Shown: one piece after another, positions 1 through 6,284 of the stretch | Position numbering within the stretch: position 1 is the first letter of the stretch | Layout: each line of letters starts with the position of its first letter | Assembly (NCBI GenBank): GCA_964651495.1 | Contig: CAZYWP010000118.1 | Coordinates: 1 to 9,949, forward strand | Length of the DNA stretch: 9,949 nt | Direction: 5' to 3' | From: CAZNVB01 sp964651495 | Lineage (GTDB): Bacteria; Acidobacteriota; Aminicenantia; Aminicenantales; UBA8522 | Made by a program: the position numbers and the translations under genes | Notes under the pieces: generated by a model | Told to the model about the DNA's origin: nothing | The model's database searches: none | What the model saw: only the letters and a program-made list of their open reading frames with translations

Positions 1-53
1 GGGGAGAGGATAATAGATAATATCCGGAATACTCAGGAGAGTGACAAAGCGAT

Positions 54-90
54 AAAAAAAGGGGACGGTCCTCACTGAGGACCGTCCCCT
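54..90 (-). terminator. Rho-independent terminator of the TonB receptor gene
   Basis: A near-perfect palindrome pairs 61-73 with 77-89 (13 bp, or 14 bp if A74-T76 also pairs), leaving a one- to three-base loop. Read on the minus strand, the stem is followed at once by seven T residues (54-60). It lies 23 bp past the TAA stop of the receptor at 113-115. GC-rich stem plus U-tract at this place is the classic intrinsic terminator. The stem is long and very regular for a terminator, so it may also be a copy of a dispersed palindromic repeat. Confidence 0.9.
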
Positions 91-112
91 GAACGTGTGC
101 TTGAACTCGAGC

Positions 113-3004
113 TTAGAAGGAGAACCGGACGCCGAAACGGAAGAGCTGCGGGTTGAGGATGCGGAGGTCCTGTCCGAATCTGCCGGAAGTGATGCGTATT
201 TCCTGCTTCAGAGGATGGGCGGAGTTAGTGATGTTGAAACCGTCCACGGCCAGAGCCACGGTCGCCGTCTCCAAGATCCGGAACACTTTTTCCAACCTGA
301 CGTTCAGGACCCAGAAAGAAGGCAGCCGCTCGTCGCCGAACTTGCCGCCGCCGTCCGGGCTTCCGTAGATGCTGGCGCTTCCGATTCCCGGCCTGGTGGC
401 GAGAACGTTCGTCTGCTTGATATATCCCTCGCGCGCCACAAAAACACCGCTGAAATTGATGCCCAAGGGAAGCTGGACGAGGCCGGAGAGCTTGCCCTGC
501 CACCTCGAGTTGACGTAGATCCCGGTCAACCCGGAGCCGCCGCTGCCCGGGGCGACAACACCGCCGTCGTAGTACTCAATATTTTGCGGGTCGATGTAAT
601 CACCCTTGTACTCCGCCTTCCAATCCGAATAAGTAAAGGAGGCGTCCATCATCCACCCTTTGGACAACCGCTTGGTAAAAACGATCTGTCCGGCCATGTA
701 CTGGCTGTAGCGGTTGGGGTAATTCGTCCTGTAACTGTAGGGATATAACTTGGTGCGGCCATAAATGGGGTAACCGACGATCGGAGCCGTCCCGGAAACG
801 TAGTAATTGCTCTGTGGCTCGAGCGTCCCGTCGAGCAACATCCGCTGGGTCCACTCTTCCTGATGCTGTTTCTTGTAGAAGAACTCCAACCGGGCGGCGA
901 AATCGGTGATCACTTCCTTTTCGTAAGAGACGGTGAGTTCGTCGAGCAGCGGGGATTTGAAATCCGGATCATACTTGTTCCGGATCGTGAGGCTTGACGG
1001 GCTGTCCGGGTTGAAACCGCCGTACCACAGCCAGTAATCGGGGTCATTCACATCCTTCAGATCGCCCGTATCCCAATCGTAGCCGAAGAGCTCGTTGTTG
1101 GCGACACGCATGTCGCCGTTGAGATCCTGCCAGATGACGTCGACCTCGGTCCAGCCCAGGGGATTGATGAAGTGACCCAGCTCGAATCCGGACTGCGAGC
1201 CGTACCTGCCGACGGAGAACTTGAGGAGGTCTTTGCCGGTCCCGAAGATATCCCAGACCAGGCTCAGCCTCGGCGAGAACGTGCTCCATTTGACTCCCGG
1301 GTCGATTTCTTCGACTTTCAAAGCCACCAAATATTGAGGCAGCCAGGGAGACCCGGGAACTTCGTACTGGTTGACGACGGAACGTTCCTGGTCATATCTT
1401 ACGCCAAGATTGACAGCCAAGCGGCCGAACGTGGCGGTGTCTTGGAGAAAGAACGAATAGCGCTTGAATCCCTCGTTGATGCTGTAATCTCTGAGCAACC
1501 ACGCTTCCCACCATTCTCCGGTCGGAAGGCCGCTGTCGGGGCCGTAATAGTGTAGAGTCAGGTTGCCTTCATAGAGGTCGAATGTAGTAACGGTGGAGGT
1601 GACATAGTCGACCCCGAACTTCCACTCATGGTCGGCGCCCAAGACGTTCTCCAGGAACAGGTTACCGTTCAGGCTCAAATTGAGCTGGTCCCGGTCCGTC
1701 CCGTAATCATCGATATTTCCAGTGTTATAGAATTCGGGATAGTGATACTGTATCATCACGTTACCGGAGCCGTCAGACGTCCTCTTCCCTTGGATCGGCT
1801 GGAGGTTGAACCCGCCGTTGGTGAAGATGCCCTTGAGGTTGAGGTACAGGTTGCCGAAGGTCTGGTCCATCTCGCCCTTCCAGAGGTAGCCGGGACCGGT
1901 CTGGTTCCAGACCGTATCCGGGGCCTGCTGGGTGGCATCCCAGGCAGTTCGGCCGAATTTCTCCTTGTTGTCGTACTCGAGGAACCCCTCCATCCGGGTA
2001 GTGGAGGTCAACTGGAAGTTCAGCTTGGCGTATCCTGAGGCGAGCCAGGTCTTGTCCGTTGTGTTGGCCAGAGTCCTGGCGGCGATGTCCTGGATACCCC
2101 AGGCCAGGTAGAACCAGACCCTGTCTTTGATCAGCGGGCCGCCGAAGTTGGCGCCGTAGAGGTTGACGCGGTCGACGCCGGCGGACGTGTAGCCGATATC
2201 TTTCAGCTCTTGTTTAACGTTGTCTTTCTGCCACCGCTTGTCCTCGGTATCCAGATAGAACATTCCGGAGAAGGCGTTGCCGCCGCGCCTGCTGACCAGG
2301 TTGACCTGGACGCCCCCGGTCTGAGACTTGACGTCGTTGTTGCCGTAGTTGATCTGCATCTCATCGTAACTTGCGATGTTGAGATAGGACGGCGCGGCGC
2401 CCAAAGCGGAGTTGTCGGTGATGTTGGCGCCGTCGATGTTCCAGGTCTGGTCGCCCCCTCTTCCGCCGTGGCCGTAATAAGAGGACTGCTGTCCGCCCTC
2501 GTTTCCGCCGACGTCTTCACGGTCAACCAGCATGCCGGGAATCAGCGACATGATGACCCAGGGATTGCGGGCGGTCGGAAGAGACATGATCATCTCTTCG
2601 GTGACGTTTACGCCGACCTGGGTGCGCTTGGTGTCGATGACCGGCGACTGGCCGACGACGGTCACCTCTTCGGCGATCGCCGCCTGTTCCATGGTCAGGT
2701 CGAAGTTGATATCCCGGCCGAAGGAAACGTCCAATTTTTCACGGATGAGTGTCTTGAACCCGGCCAGTTCGAGCTTTAGGACATAGTCATTAGCGCTCGG
2801 GAGGTTCATGAATCGGAAGTTCCCTTTGTCCGAGCTCACCGTGGACATCGGAGCGATCTTGCCGCCGGTCAGGGAGATCGTGACGCCGGGAAGCGGGTTG
2901 CCTTCCGCGTCCATGACCGTGCCGCGGATGGCTCCGAATTCCTGGGCTGAGACAAAGACTCCCAGCAGCAGGAGCAAAGCAAATAAGCTTAAGGCTTTCT
3001 TCAA
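113..3004 (-). CDS. TonB-dependent outer-membrane receptor with N-terminal carboxypeptidase-regulatory-like domain (Oar-like)
   Basis: This 963-residue outer-membrane beta-barrel should import, or possibly bind, an unknown substrate using energy from TonB/ExbBD. Residues 1-20 are a Sec signal peptide (two Lys, then a Leu-rich core, then VSAQ). Residues 24-105 form a carboxypeptidase-regulatory-like beta-sandwich, with GxxRGTVxDAxGxPLPGV and a DKGNFRF strand. EEVTVVG at 112-118 resembles a TonB box. The plug follows (about 120-240; NIDGANITDN near 189-198, GGVQVNLVSRRGGNAFSG near 230-247), then the barrel, which ends in the terminal Phe typical of outer-membrane proteins. The frame stays open upstream to a GTG at 3070. 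I chose TTG at 3004 because AAGGAGG stands 5 nt before it and because it puts the signal peptide at the N-terminus. No SusD-like partner is adjacent, so a glycan role is not supported. A sigma-54 promoter and a terminator make it a single-gene unit. The family call is firm; the substrate is unknown. Confidence 0.93.
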   Translation of the reverse strand: MKKALSLFALLLLLGVFVSAQEFGAIRGTVMDAEGNPLPGVTISLTGGKIAPMSTVSSDKGNFRFMNLPSANDYVLKLELAGFKTLIREKLDVSFGRDINFDLTMEQAAIAEEVTVVGQSPVIDTKRTQVGVNVTEEMIMSLPTARNPWVIMSLIPGMLVDREDVGGNEGGQQSSYYGHGGRGGDQTWNIDGANITDNSALGAAPSYLNIASYDEMQINYGNNDVKSQTGGVQVNLVSRRGGNAFSGMFYLDTEDKRWQKDNVKQELKDIGYTSAGVDRVNLYGANFGGPLIKDRVWFYLAWGIQDIAARTLANTTDKTWLASGYAKLNFQLTSTTRMEGFLEYDNKEKFGRTAWDATQQAPDTVWNQTGPGYLWKGEMDQTFGNLYLNLKGIFTNGGFNLQPIQGKRTSDGSGNVMIQYHYPEFYNTGNIDDYGTDRDQLNLSLNGNLFLENVLGADHEWKFGVDYVTSTVTTFDLYEGNLTLHYYGPDSGLPTGEWWEAWLLRDYSINEGFKRYSFFLQDTATFGRLAVNLGVRYDQERSVVNQYEVPGSPWLPQYLVALKVEEIDPGVKWSTFSPRLSLVWDIFGTGKDLLKFSVGRYGSQSGFELGHFINPLGWTEVDVIWQDLNGDMRVANNELFGYDWDTGDLKDVNDPDYWLWYGGFNPDSPSSLTIRNKYDPDFKSPLLDELTVSYEKEVITDFAARLEFFYKKQHQEEWTQRMLLDGTLEPQSNYYVSGTAPIVGYPIYGRTKLYPYSYRTNYPNRYSQYMAGQIVFTKRLSKGWMMDASFTYSDWKAEYKGDYIDPQNIEYYDGGVVAPGSGGSGLTGIYVNSRWQGKLSGLVQLPLGINFSGVFVAREGYIKQTNVLATRPGIGSASIYGSPDGGGKFGDERLPSFWVLNVRLEKVFRILETATVALAVDGFNITNSAHPLKQEIRITSGRFGQDLRILNPQLFRFGVRFSF

Positions 3005-3009
3005 ATTTC

Positions 3010-3016
3010 CCTCCTT
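3010..3016 (-). promoter_or_regulatory. Ribosome binding site that sets a TTG start
   Basis: The minus strand reads AAGGAGG, then 5 nt, then TTG AAG AAA. The TTG codon begins a textbook signal peptide. Earlier in-frame starts, such as GTG at 3070, have no comparable site and would put about 22 polar residues before the signal peptide. This site decides the start of the receptor gene. Confidence 0.85.
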
Positions 3017-3032
3017 TTTACAATTGAGGATT

Positions 3033-3098
3033 CTAAAGCCCCATTCCATGCCCTGAGTGAAAATATTCACTCTGCCTTCGCCTAAAAATGTCAGTCAT
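3033..3098 (-). other. Possible 21-codon leader ORF, weak
   Basis: An ATG at 3098 opens a 21-codon frame that ends at TAG (3033-3035), 28 bp before the receptor's TTG start. The predicted peptide begins MTDIFRRRQSEYF. The nearest Shine-Dalgarno core is about 19 nt upstream of the ATG, which is too far. Inside it lies the inverted repeat AGTGAA/TTCACT (3056-3061 with 3066-3071). It could be a leader peptide or chance. Confidence 0.2.
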
Positions 3099-3113
3099 AC
3101 TTACTTGAACCTC

Positions 3114-3124
3114 ATCACCTCCTT
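3114..3124 (-). promoter_or_regulatory. Strong Shine-Dalgarno-like sequence stranded in the receptor mRNA leader
   Basis: The minus strand reads AAGGAGGTGAT, which pairs over 11 bases with the conserved 3' end of bacterial 16S rRNA. It lies about 28 nt after the predicted sigma-54 start point and about 110 nt before the receptor's TTG. The only nearby start is an ATG (3113-3115) overlapping its end, which would encode just M-R-F-K before TAA (3101-3103); a 2-nt spacing is too short for normal initiation. It may be a ribosome standby or mRNA-stabilising site. The sequence is certain; the role is inferred. Confidence 0.5.
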
Positions 3125-3162
3125 GATTGAAATGCATTAAGTACCTATCCGCTAAAAATAGA

Positions 3163-3180
3163 AGCAATATATATGCCAAC
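3163..3180 (-). promoter_or_regulatory. Sigma-54 (RpoN) -24/-12 promoter of the TonB receptor gene
   Basis: The minus strand reads TTGGCATATATATTGCTT. The GG (3177-3176) and GC (3165-3164) doublets are exactly 10 bases apart, with TTGGCA at -24 and TTGCT at -12, which matches the consensus YTGGCAY-N5-TTGCW closely. Transcription should start near 3152, giving a leader of roughly 148 nt. It points toward the receptor gene. Sigma-54 promoters need an AAA+ activator bound upstream; candidate repeats lie about 100 bp away. No RpoN or activator gene is in the window. Confidence 0.75.
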
Positions 3181-3266
3181 TCCATCCCTCCCCCAAGCAT
3201 ATATGCATATTATTTATTATTAATAATTTAAAGGGAAACCATCAGATCGGTTTGTTATAAAAAATG

Positions 3267-3301
3267 TCCAATTTTTTGGATTGAGTACAATATTTTGGAT
3301 T
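3267..3301. promoter_or_regulatory. Candidate upstream activator sites (direct and inverted repeats)
   Basis: The 9-mer TTTTGGATT occurs at 3274-3282 and again at 3293-3301, a 19-bp period. The first copy also forms the inverted repeat TCCAA-N4-TTGGA (3267-3280). The sites lie about 90-120 bp upstream of the -24/-12 promoter, the usual distance for sigma-54 enhancer-binding proteins. The repeats are visible, but AT-rich DNA makes short repeats common and the activator role is inferred. Confidence 0.4.
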
Positions 3302-3317
3302 CTTGATCGCGGCGCGG

Positions 3318-4916
3318 TCAGCGCCCCCTGAAGCGTGCCTGGCCGCCGCTTCTGCGGCGCGATTCCATGATGGTCACTACGACCGTCACCGTCTGGGGCG
3401 AGTTGGCCGCGTCCTGGCACCGGATAATCAGATGCCCGGTGTACTGACCCGGGGGTAGGCCGGCGGTGTTCACACCCACGTTGACCTCCCCGTTTCCCCA
3501 CCCGGAGCCGGGTGCGCAGGTCAGCCAGTCCGCGTCCTTCTCGACCCACCAGGCCAGAGGGCGGGTTCCGGAGATGGCCACCTGGAGGGACTTTTGCAGA
3601 GGCCGCGCTTCCGAGCTCGAGGCCGTGAAAAAGAGGCCGGTCCGGGAAAGGGATATCCTGGAGCTCTGCAGGTTTTCTCCGGCGGTGCAGGTCCGGACAT
3701 TCATCTCGGCTTCCCTGTTTGTCACCTGGCCCACGACTATTCCCTTGTCCGCATCCCGAAGGCCGCCCAGGTCGTTGATCGTCTCGCGGGCCTGGACGAG
3801 CCAGCTCTCTATCCCTGGAAAATCCGGATGGTGGCGGAAATTTCCGTCGATGGGGTAGAGGATGTTCTTGGCCGCCCAGTAATCGACCGCCACCGGGTCC
3901 TGGCTGGCCAGGAGCTGGTTGGCCCGGAAGGTCGTTCCGGCCGGGTAGCCGGTGATCGAGCCGTGGGAAACCCAGATGGCGTCCACGATATTGAGAATGG
4001 GAGTGCAGACCGAAGCCATCATCCTGCCGCAGGTCTCGCCCAGGCCCCCGTAATGCCGGAAGCCGACCTGGCCGTCGAACATCGAAACGACGCCGTACAT
4101 GTGCTTCAGGCTGATCGTGATCTCCGAGCCGCCGGTGTCGTGGTGTTTGAGGACGGGGACGTTGATCAGCTTAAGCTTCCCGGAGTGGCCGCCCCCCTGC
4201 CAGATGCCTTCCCGCAGCTCCACCCGGCGGCCTCCGGCCGTGGTGAAACACGGATACGAGACGTTCTCATACCTCCTGTATCCGTCTTCAAAATGGTCGC
4301 TCTTTCCGATGAAAACCCCTCCAATCGGGTCGAGGAGATAGGCGGAGACGCGCGGGTCCTTGAAGATATCGTTCACCAAGTAAAGAAAATGGTGCTTTTC
4401 GTCATTGGCGTTGGCGTGGATGCCGGTATCCCCGCCGTAGGCGGCGCTCGAATCGCAGCGCAGGCTGCCCCGGCCCTGCCCGTTCTCGAAGATGACCACC
4501 TCCCCGGCGAACCCGTCCGGATGGTCGAGGATCCGCTGGATCAGGCCGCGGATGAGGTCGGAGTTAGTGGCCCCGCGGTGCTTCCACTGGGCGTTGACCT
4601 TGATCAGGACGACGTCATCGCGGGCGATCAGGCCGGCGGGTCCGGCGAGCCAGTTCCCTGACGAGGAGCGGTAGAACTTCAGGCCCGAGTCGGCCATGAG
4701 GTAGAGGAGAGAGTCCAGCCCTAAATGATGATTGCCGTTCTCGGGGTCATAAAACGGCAGGTCAGGGATGCCCTTGATCCAGAAGAGGTCGTTGAGAGTC
4801 CCGGCATTCGTCTGGAAGCGCGGCAGGCGAGCCAGGTAGGGGACGGCAATGCCCCCTGCCACCCGCTTGAAAAAATCGCGCCGGGTCAGGCCTTTGTTCT
4901 TATTCTCAAGCTTCAT
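3318..4916 (-). CDS. Tat-exported DUF362 protein with C-terminal BACON-like domain
   Basis: This 532-residue protein opens with a twin-arginine signal: TRRDFFKRVAGG at 11-22 matches the S/T-R-R-x-F-x-K motif, though the following hydrophobic stretch is short. It should fold in the cytoplasm and be exported to the periplasm. Residues about 95-360 match DUF362, with the landmarks NVPVLKHHDTGGSEITISLKH (252-272, K257) and DPVAVDYWAAK (340-350). DUF362 has no settled biochemical function; some members carry ferredoxin modules, but here no CxxCxxC cluster is present. Residues about 430-516 look like a BACON beta-sandwich (ADWLTCAPGSG, LPPGQYTGHLII, NSPQTVTVVVTI), often a carbohydrate- or surface-binding add-on. 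A basic tail follows. The ATG at 4916 has GGAGG 5 nt upstream and its own promoter. The gene lies 313 bp upstream of the receptor on the same strand, so a shared envelope role is possible but unproven. Confidence 0.85.
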   Translation of the reverse strand: MKLENKNKGLTRRDFFKRVAGGIAVPYLARLPRFQTNAGTLNDLFWIKGIPDLPFYDPENGNHHLGLDSLLYLMADSGLKFYRSSSGNWLAGPAGLIARDDVVLIKVNAQWKHRGATNSDLIRGLIQRILDHPDGFAGEVVIFENGQGRGSLRCDSSAAYGGDTGIHANANDEKHHFLYLVNDIFKDPRVSAYLLDPIGGVFIGKSDHFEDGYRRYENVSYPCFTTAGGRRVELREGIWQGGGHSGKLKLINVPVLKHHDTGGSEITISLKHMYGVVSMFDGQVGFRHYGGLGETCGRMMASVCTPILNIVDAIWVSHGSITGYPAGTTFRANQLLASQDPVAVDYWAAKNILYPIDGNFRHHPDFPGIESWLVQARETINDLGGLRDADKGIVVGQVTNREAEMNVRTCTAGENLQSSRISLSRTGLFFTASSSEARPLQKSLQVAISGTRPLAWWVEKDADWLTCAPGSGWGNGEVNVGVNTAGLPPGQYTGHLIIRCQDAANSPQTVTVVVTIMESRRRSGGQARFRGR

Positions 4917-4937
4917 CGTCGCCTCCGTTCGTTCTCT

Positions 4938-4966
4938 ATTTTATCCATTTTATCCTACTATTTCAA
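4938..4966 (-). promoter_or_regulatory. Sigma-70-type promoter of the DUF362 gene
   Basis: The minus strand reads TTGAAA (4966-4961), a 17-bp spacer, then TAAAAT (4943-4938); each hexamer matches the consensus at 5 of 6 bases. Transcription should start near 4931, only about 15 nt before the ATG at 4916, which just leaves room for the GGAGG at 4926-4922. An inverted repeat TCAAT-AGA-ATTGA (4963-4975) overlaps the -35 box and could be an operator. Confidence 0.6.
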
Positions 4967-5040
4967 TAGAATTGATAAATTTAATATACTTAAGTGCCCA
5001 GCGGGGCCGGAATGCGGGCCGCGCCCCCCAGGGCTCGGCT

Positions 5041-5083
5041 TTCCGGCCGCCCGGCTTCTTTTAGTCGAAAAAGACGGCCGGAA
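5041..5083. repeat. Hairpin-forming inverted repeat in the divergent intergenic region
   Basis: TTCCGGCCG (5041-5049) pairs perfectly with CGGCCGGAA (5075-5083). The 25-base loop holds a second weaker pairing, CTTTT (5058-5062) with AAAAG (5069-5073). It lies upstream of the predicted phosphofructokinase promoter, so it is probably not part of that mRNA. It is also upstream of the DUF362 promoter, so it sits in neither predicted transcript. It may be a protein-binding or relic palindromic element. Confidence 0.4.
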
Positions 5084-5087
5084 GTGC

Positions 5088-5116
5088 GCCGGGAGGAAAA
5101 AATCCTTGCCGGGAGG
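5088..5116 (+). promoter_or_regulatory. 9-bp direct repeat overlapping the phosphofructokinase -35 box
   Basis: GCCGGGAGG occurs at 5088-5096 and at 5108-5116, exactly 20 bp apart, about two helical turns, so both copies face the same side of the DNA. The second copy overlaps the -35 hexamer at 5106-5111, as a repressor or activator site would. The spacing is suggestive only; GC-rich DNA yields such repeats by chance. Confidence 0.3.
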
Positions 5117-5134
5117 CACGTTATGGCCTATAAA
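5106..5134 (+). promoter_or_regulatory. Predicted sigma-70-type promoter of the phosphofructokinase gene
   Basis: TTGCCG (5106-5111) and TATAAA (5129-5134) are separated by 17 bp; they match the consensus at 4 and 5 of 6 bases. The start point would be near 5141, giving a leader of about 40 nt before the ATG at 5181 and leaving the RBS at 5169-5173 intact. Confidence 0.5.
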
Positions 5135-5180
5135 GAGGAGAGCGCCCGTTCCATATCCGGACGCCCGCGGAGGTCGAAGC

Positions 5181-6275
5181 ATGAAGACGACACGACGGAT
5201 CGGCATTCTCACCGGCGGGGGGGACTGCCCGGGCATCAACGCCGTCATCCGCGCCGTGGCCAAGAAGGCCATCTTAGAGCACGGAATGGAGGTGATCGGC
5301 ATCGAGGACGGCTATGACGGACTGATCCACCGCCGCCACCGCCGGCTCGACTACGACGATGTCTCGGGGATCCTCACTCTCGGCGGGACGATCCTGGGCG
5401 CGTCTAAAATATCGAACCCCTACAAGTATGCCGTTGCCCGGGGAAAGCGCACCGTTTTCCAGGACGTCTCCAAGAAGGCCATCCGGACGGTCAAAGACCT
5501 TGGGCTCGACGACCTGGTCTGCATCGGCGGCGACGGAACGCTCGGCATTGCCCACCGTCTGCAGGAAGACGGCGTGCCCGTGGTCGGCGTCCCCAAGACG
5601 ATCGACAACGATATCCGGGGAACGGACATCACCTTCGGGTTCGACACGGCGGTGGCCATCGCCGCCGAGGCCATCGACCGCATCCACACCACGGCGCAGT
5701 CCCACCACCGGGTCATGATCGTCGAGGTCATGGGCCATCGGGCCGGCTGGATCGCTCTCCACGCCGGCGTGGCAGGAGGGGGCGACATCATCCTCATCCC
5801 CGAAATCCCCTTTGCCATCGAGGCCGTCGCAGCGAAAGTCGGCGAAAGGCGCGGGCGGGGAAGGCGCTTCAGCATCGTCGTCATAGCGGAGGGGGCCAAG
5901 CCGATCGGCGGAGATGTCGTCATCAAGCGGATCGTCGCGGCGAGCGCCGACCCGGTCCGGCTGGGCGGGGTCGGGTTCGTCCTCCAGGAACAGCTGGAAA
6001 AGGCCACCGGGATGGAAGCCCGCACCGTTGTCCTGGGGCACCTCCTGCGGGGCGGTTCGCCGACCGCCTTTGACCGCATTCTGGCCACCCGGCTGGGCGC
6101 CGAGGCCGTCGACCTGATCGTCCGGGGACGGCACGGCCGGATGACCGCGGTTCAGCACGGGAAGGTCACCTCTGTTCCCTTGAAAGTCGCCGCCGGCGGC
6201 CCGAGGACGGTCCCCCCTGACGACCCCCTCATTACCGCGGCCCGCTCGATCGGGACGAGCTTCGGGGACGAATAA
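5181..6275 (+). CDS. pfkA: 6-phosphofructokinase, group III type, probably ATP-dependent
   Basis: This 364-residue cytoplasmic enzyme phosphorylates fructose 6-phosphate to fructose 1,6-bisphosphate, the committed step of glycolysis. Landmarks in order: GILTGGGDCPGINAVIRA at the N-terminus (nucleotide loop), GGTILGASK, IGGDGTLG, VPKTIDNDI (catalytic TIDND), VEVMGHRAGW, and LGHLLRGGSPTAFDRILATRLG near the C-terminus. The phosphoryl-donor markers are mixed. GGDG has Gly at the E. coli 104 position, as in ATP enzymes, while PKTIDND has Lys at 124, as in pyrophosphate enzymes. That pair is known in ATP-using group III enzymes of actinobacteria, so ATP is the better guess. Two effector-site Arg of E. 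coli PfkA (25 and 72) appear as Lys, so allostery may differ. The ATG at 5181 has GGAGG 7 nt upstream; the frame stays open further upstream but without family sequence. It is monocistronic and converges on the kinase gene with a 9-bp gap. Confidence 0.95.
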   Translation: MKTTRRIGILTGGGDCPGINAVIRAVAKKAILEHGMEVIGIEDGYDGLIHRRHRRLDYDDVSGILTLGGTILGASKISNPYKYAVARGKRTVFQDVSKKAIRTVKDLGLDDLVCIGGDGTLGIAHRLQEDGVPVVGVPKTIDNDIRGTDITFGFDTAVAIAAEAIDRIHTTAQSHHRVMIVEVMGHRAGWIALHAGVAGGGDIILIPEIPFAIEAVAAKVGERRGRGRRFSIVVIAEGAKPIGGDVVIKRIVAASADPVRLGGVGFVLQEQLEKATGMEARTVVLGHLLRGGSPTAFDRILATRLGAEAVDLIVRGRHGRMTAVQHGKVTSVPLKVAAGGPRTVPPDDPLITAARSIGTSFGDE

Positions 6276-6284
6276 GAAAACCGG

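Larger units (their letters stand above)
3005..3317. other. AT-rich intergenic control region of the receptor gene
   Basis: These 313 bases hold no convincing protein-coding gene of normal size. They are much richer in A and T than the flanking genes, above all at 3200-3300. In minus-strand order they contain: repeats near 3267-3301, an AT tract at about 3203-3230 ending in the palindrome GCATATATGC (3197-3206), a sigma-54 promoter (3163-3180), a stranded strong Shine-Dalgarno sequence (3114-3124), a possible 21-codon leader ORF (3098-3033, no good RBS), a small hairpin at 3056-3071, and the RBS of the receptor. No intrinsic terminator was seen after the DUF362 gene that ends at 3318. Confidence 0.7.

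Noticed and set aside
1..53. Possible gene or element left of the terminator
   Set aside because: It is too short to judge; no motif, start or repeat was recognised.
3005..3070. Upstream start (GTG at 3070) for the TonB receptor
   Set aside because: It would put polar residues before the signal peptide and has no good RBS; TTG at 3004 has AAGGAGG at ideal spacing.
3220..3549. 109-codon minus-strand frame across the end of the DUF362 gene
   Set aside because: It overlaps the BACON-like region in another frame and shows no family motif.
3594..4661. 355-codon open frame on the plus strand, antisense to the DUF362 gene
   Set aside because: It is a shadow of the well-supported minus-strand gene; high GC keeps the opposite frame open. 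Its translation shows no domain and no RBS.
4725..5180. Long N-terminal extension of the phosphofructokinase frame
   Set aside because: The family N-terminus begins at the ATG at 5181, which has GGAGG 7 nt upstream; the extension overlaps the DUF362 gene and its promoter.
5123..5317. Small ORF starting at ATG 5123 with GGGAGG before it
   Set aside because: It runs out of frame into the phosphofructokinase gene, its translation is Arg/His/Gly-rich junk, and its ATG lies upstream of the predicted transcription start.
5274..6158. 294-codon open frame on the minus strand inside the phosphofructokinase gene
   Set aside because: The translation is low-complexity, rich in Asp, Gly and Pro, as expected of an antisense GC-rich frame; the plus-strand enzyme is certain.
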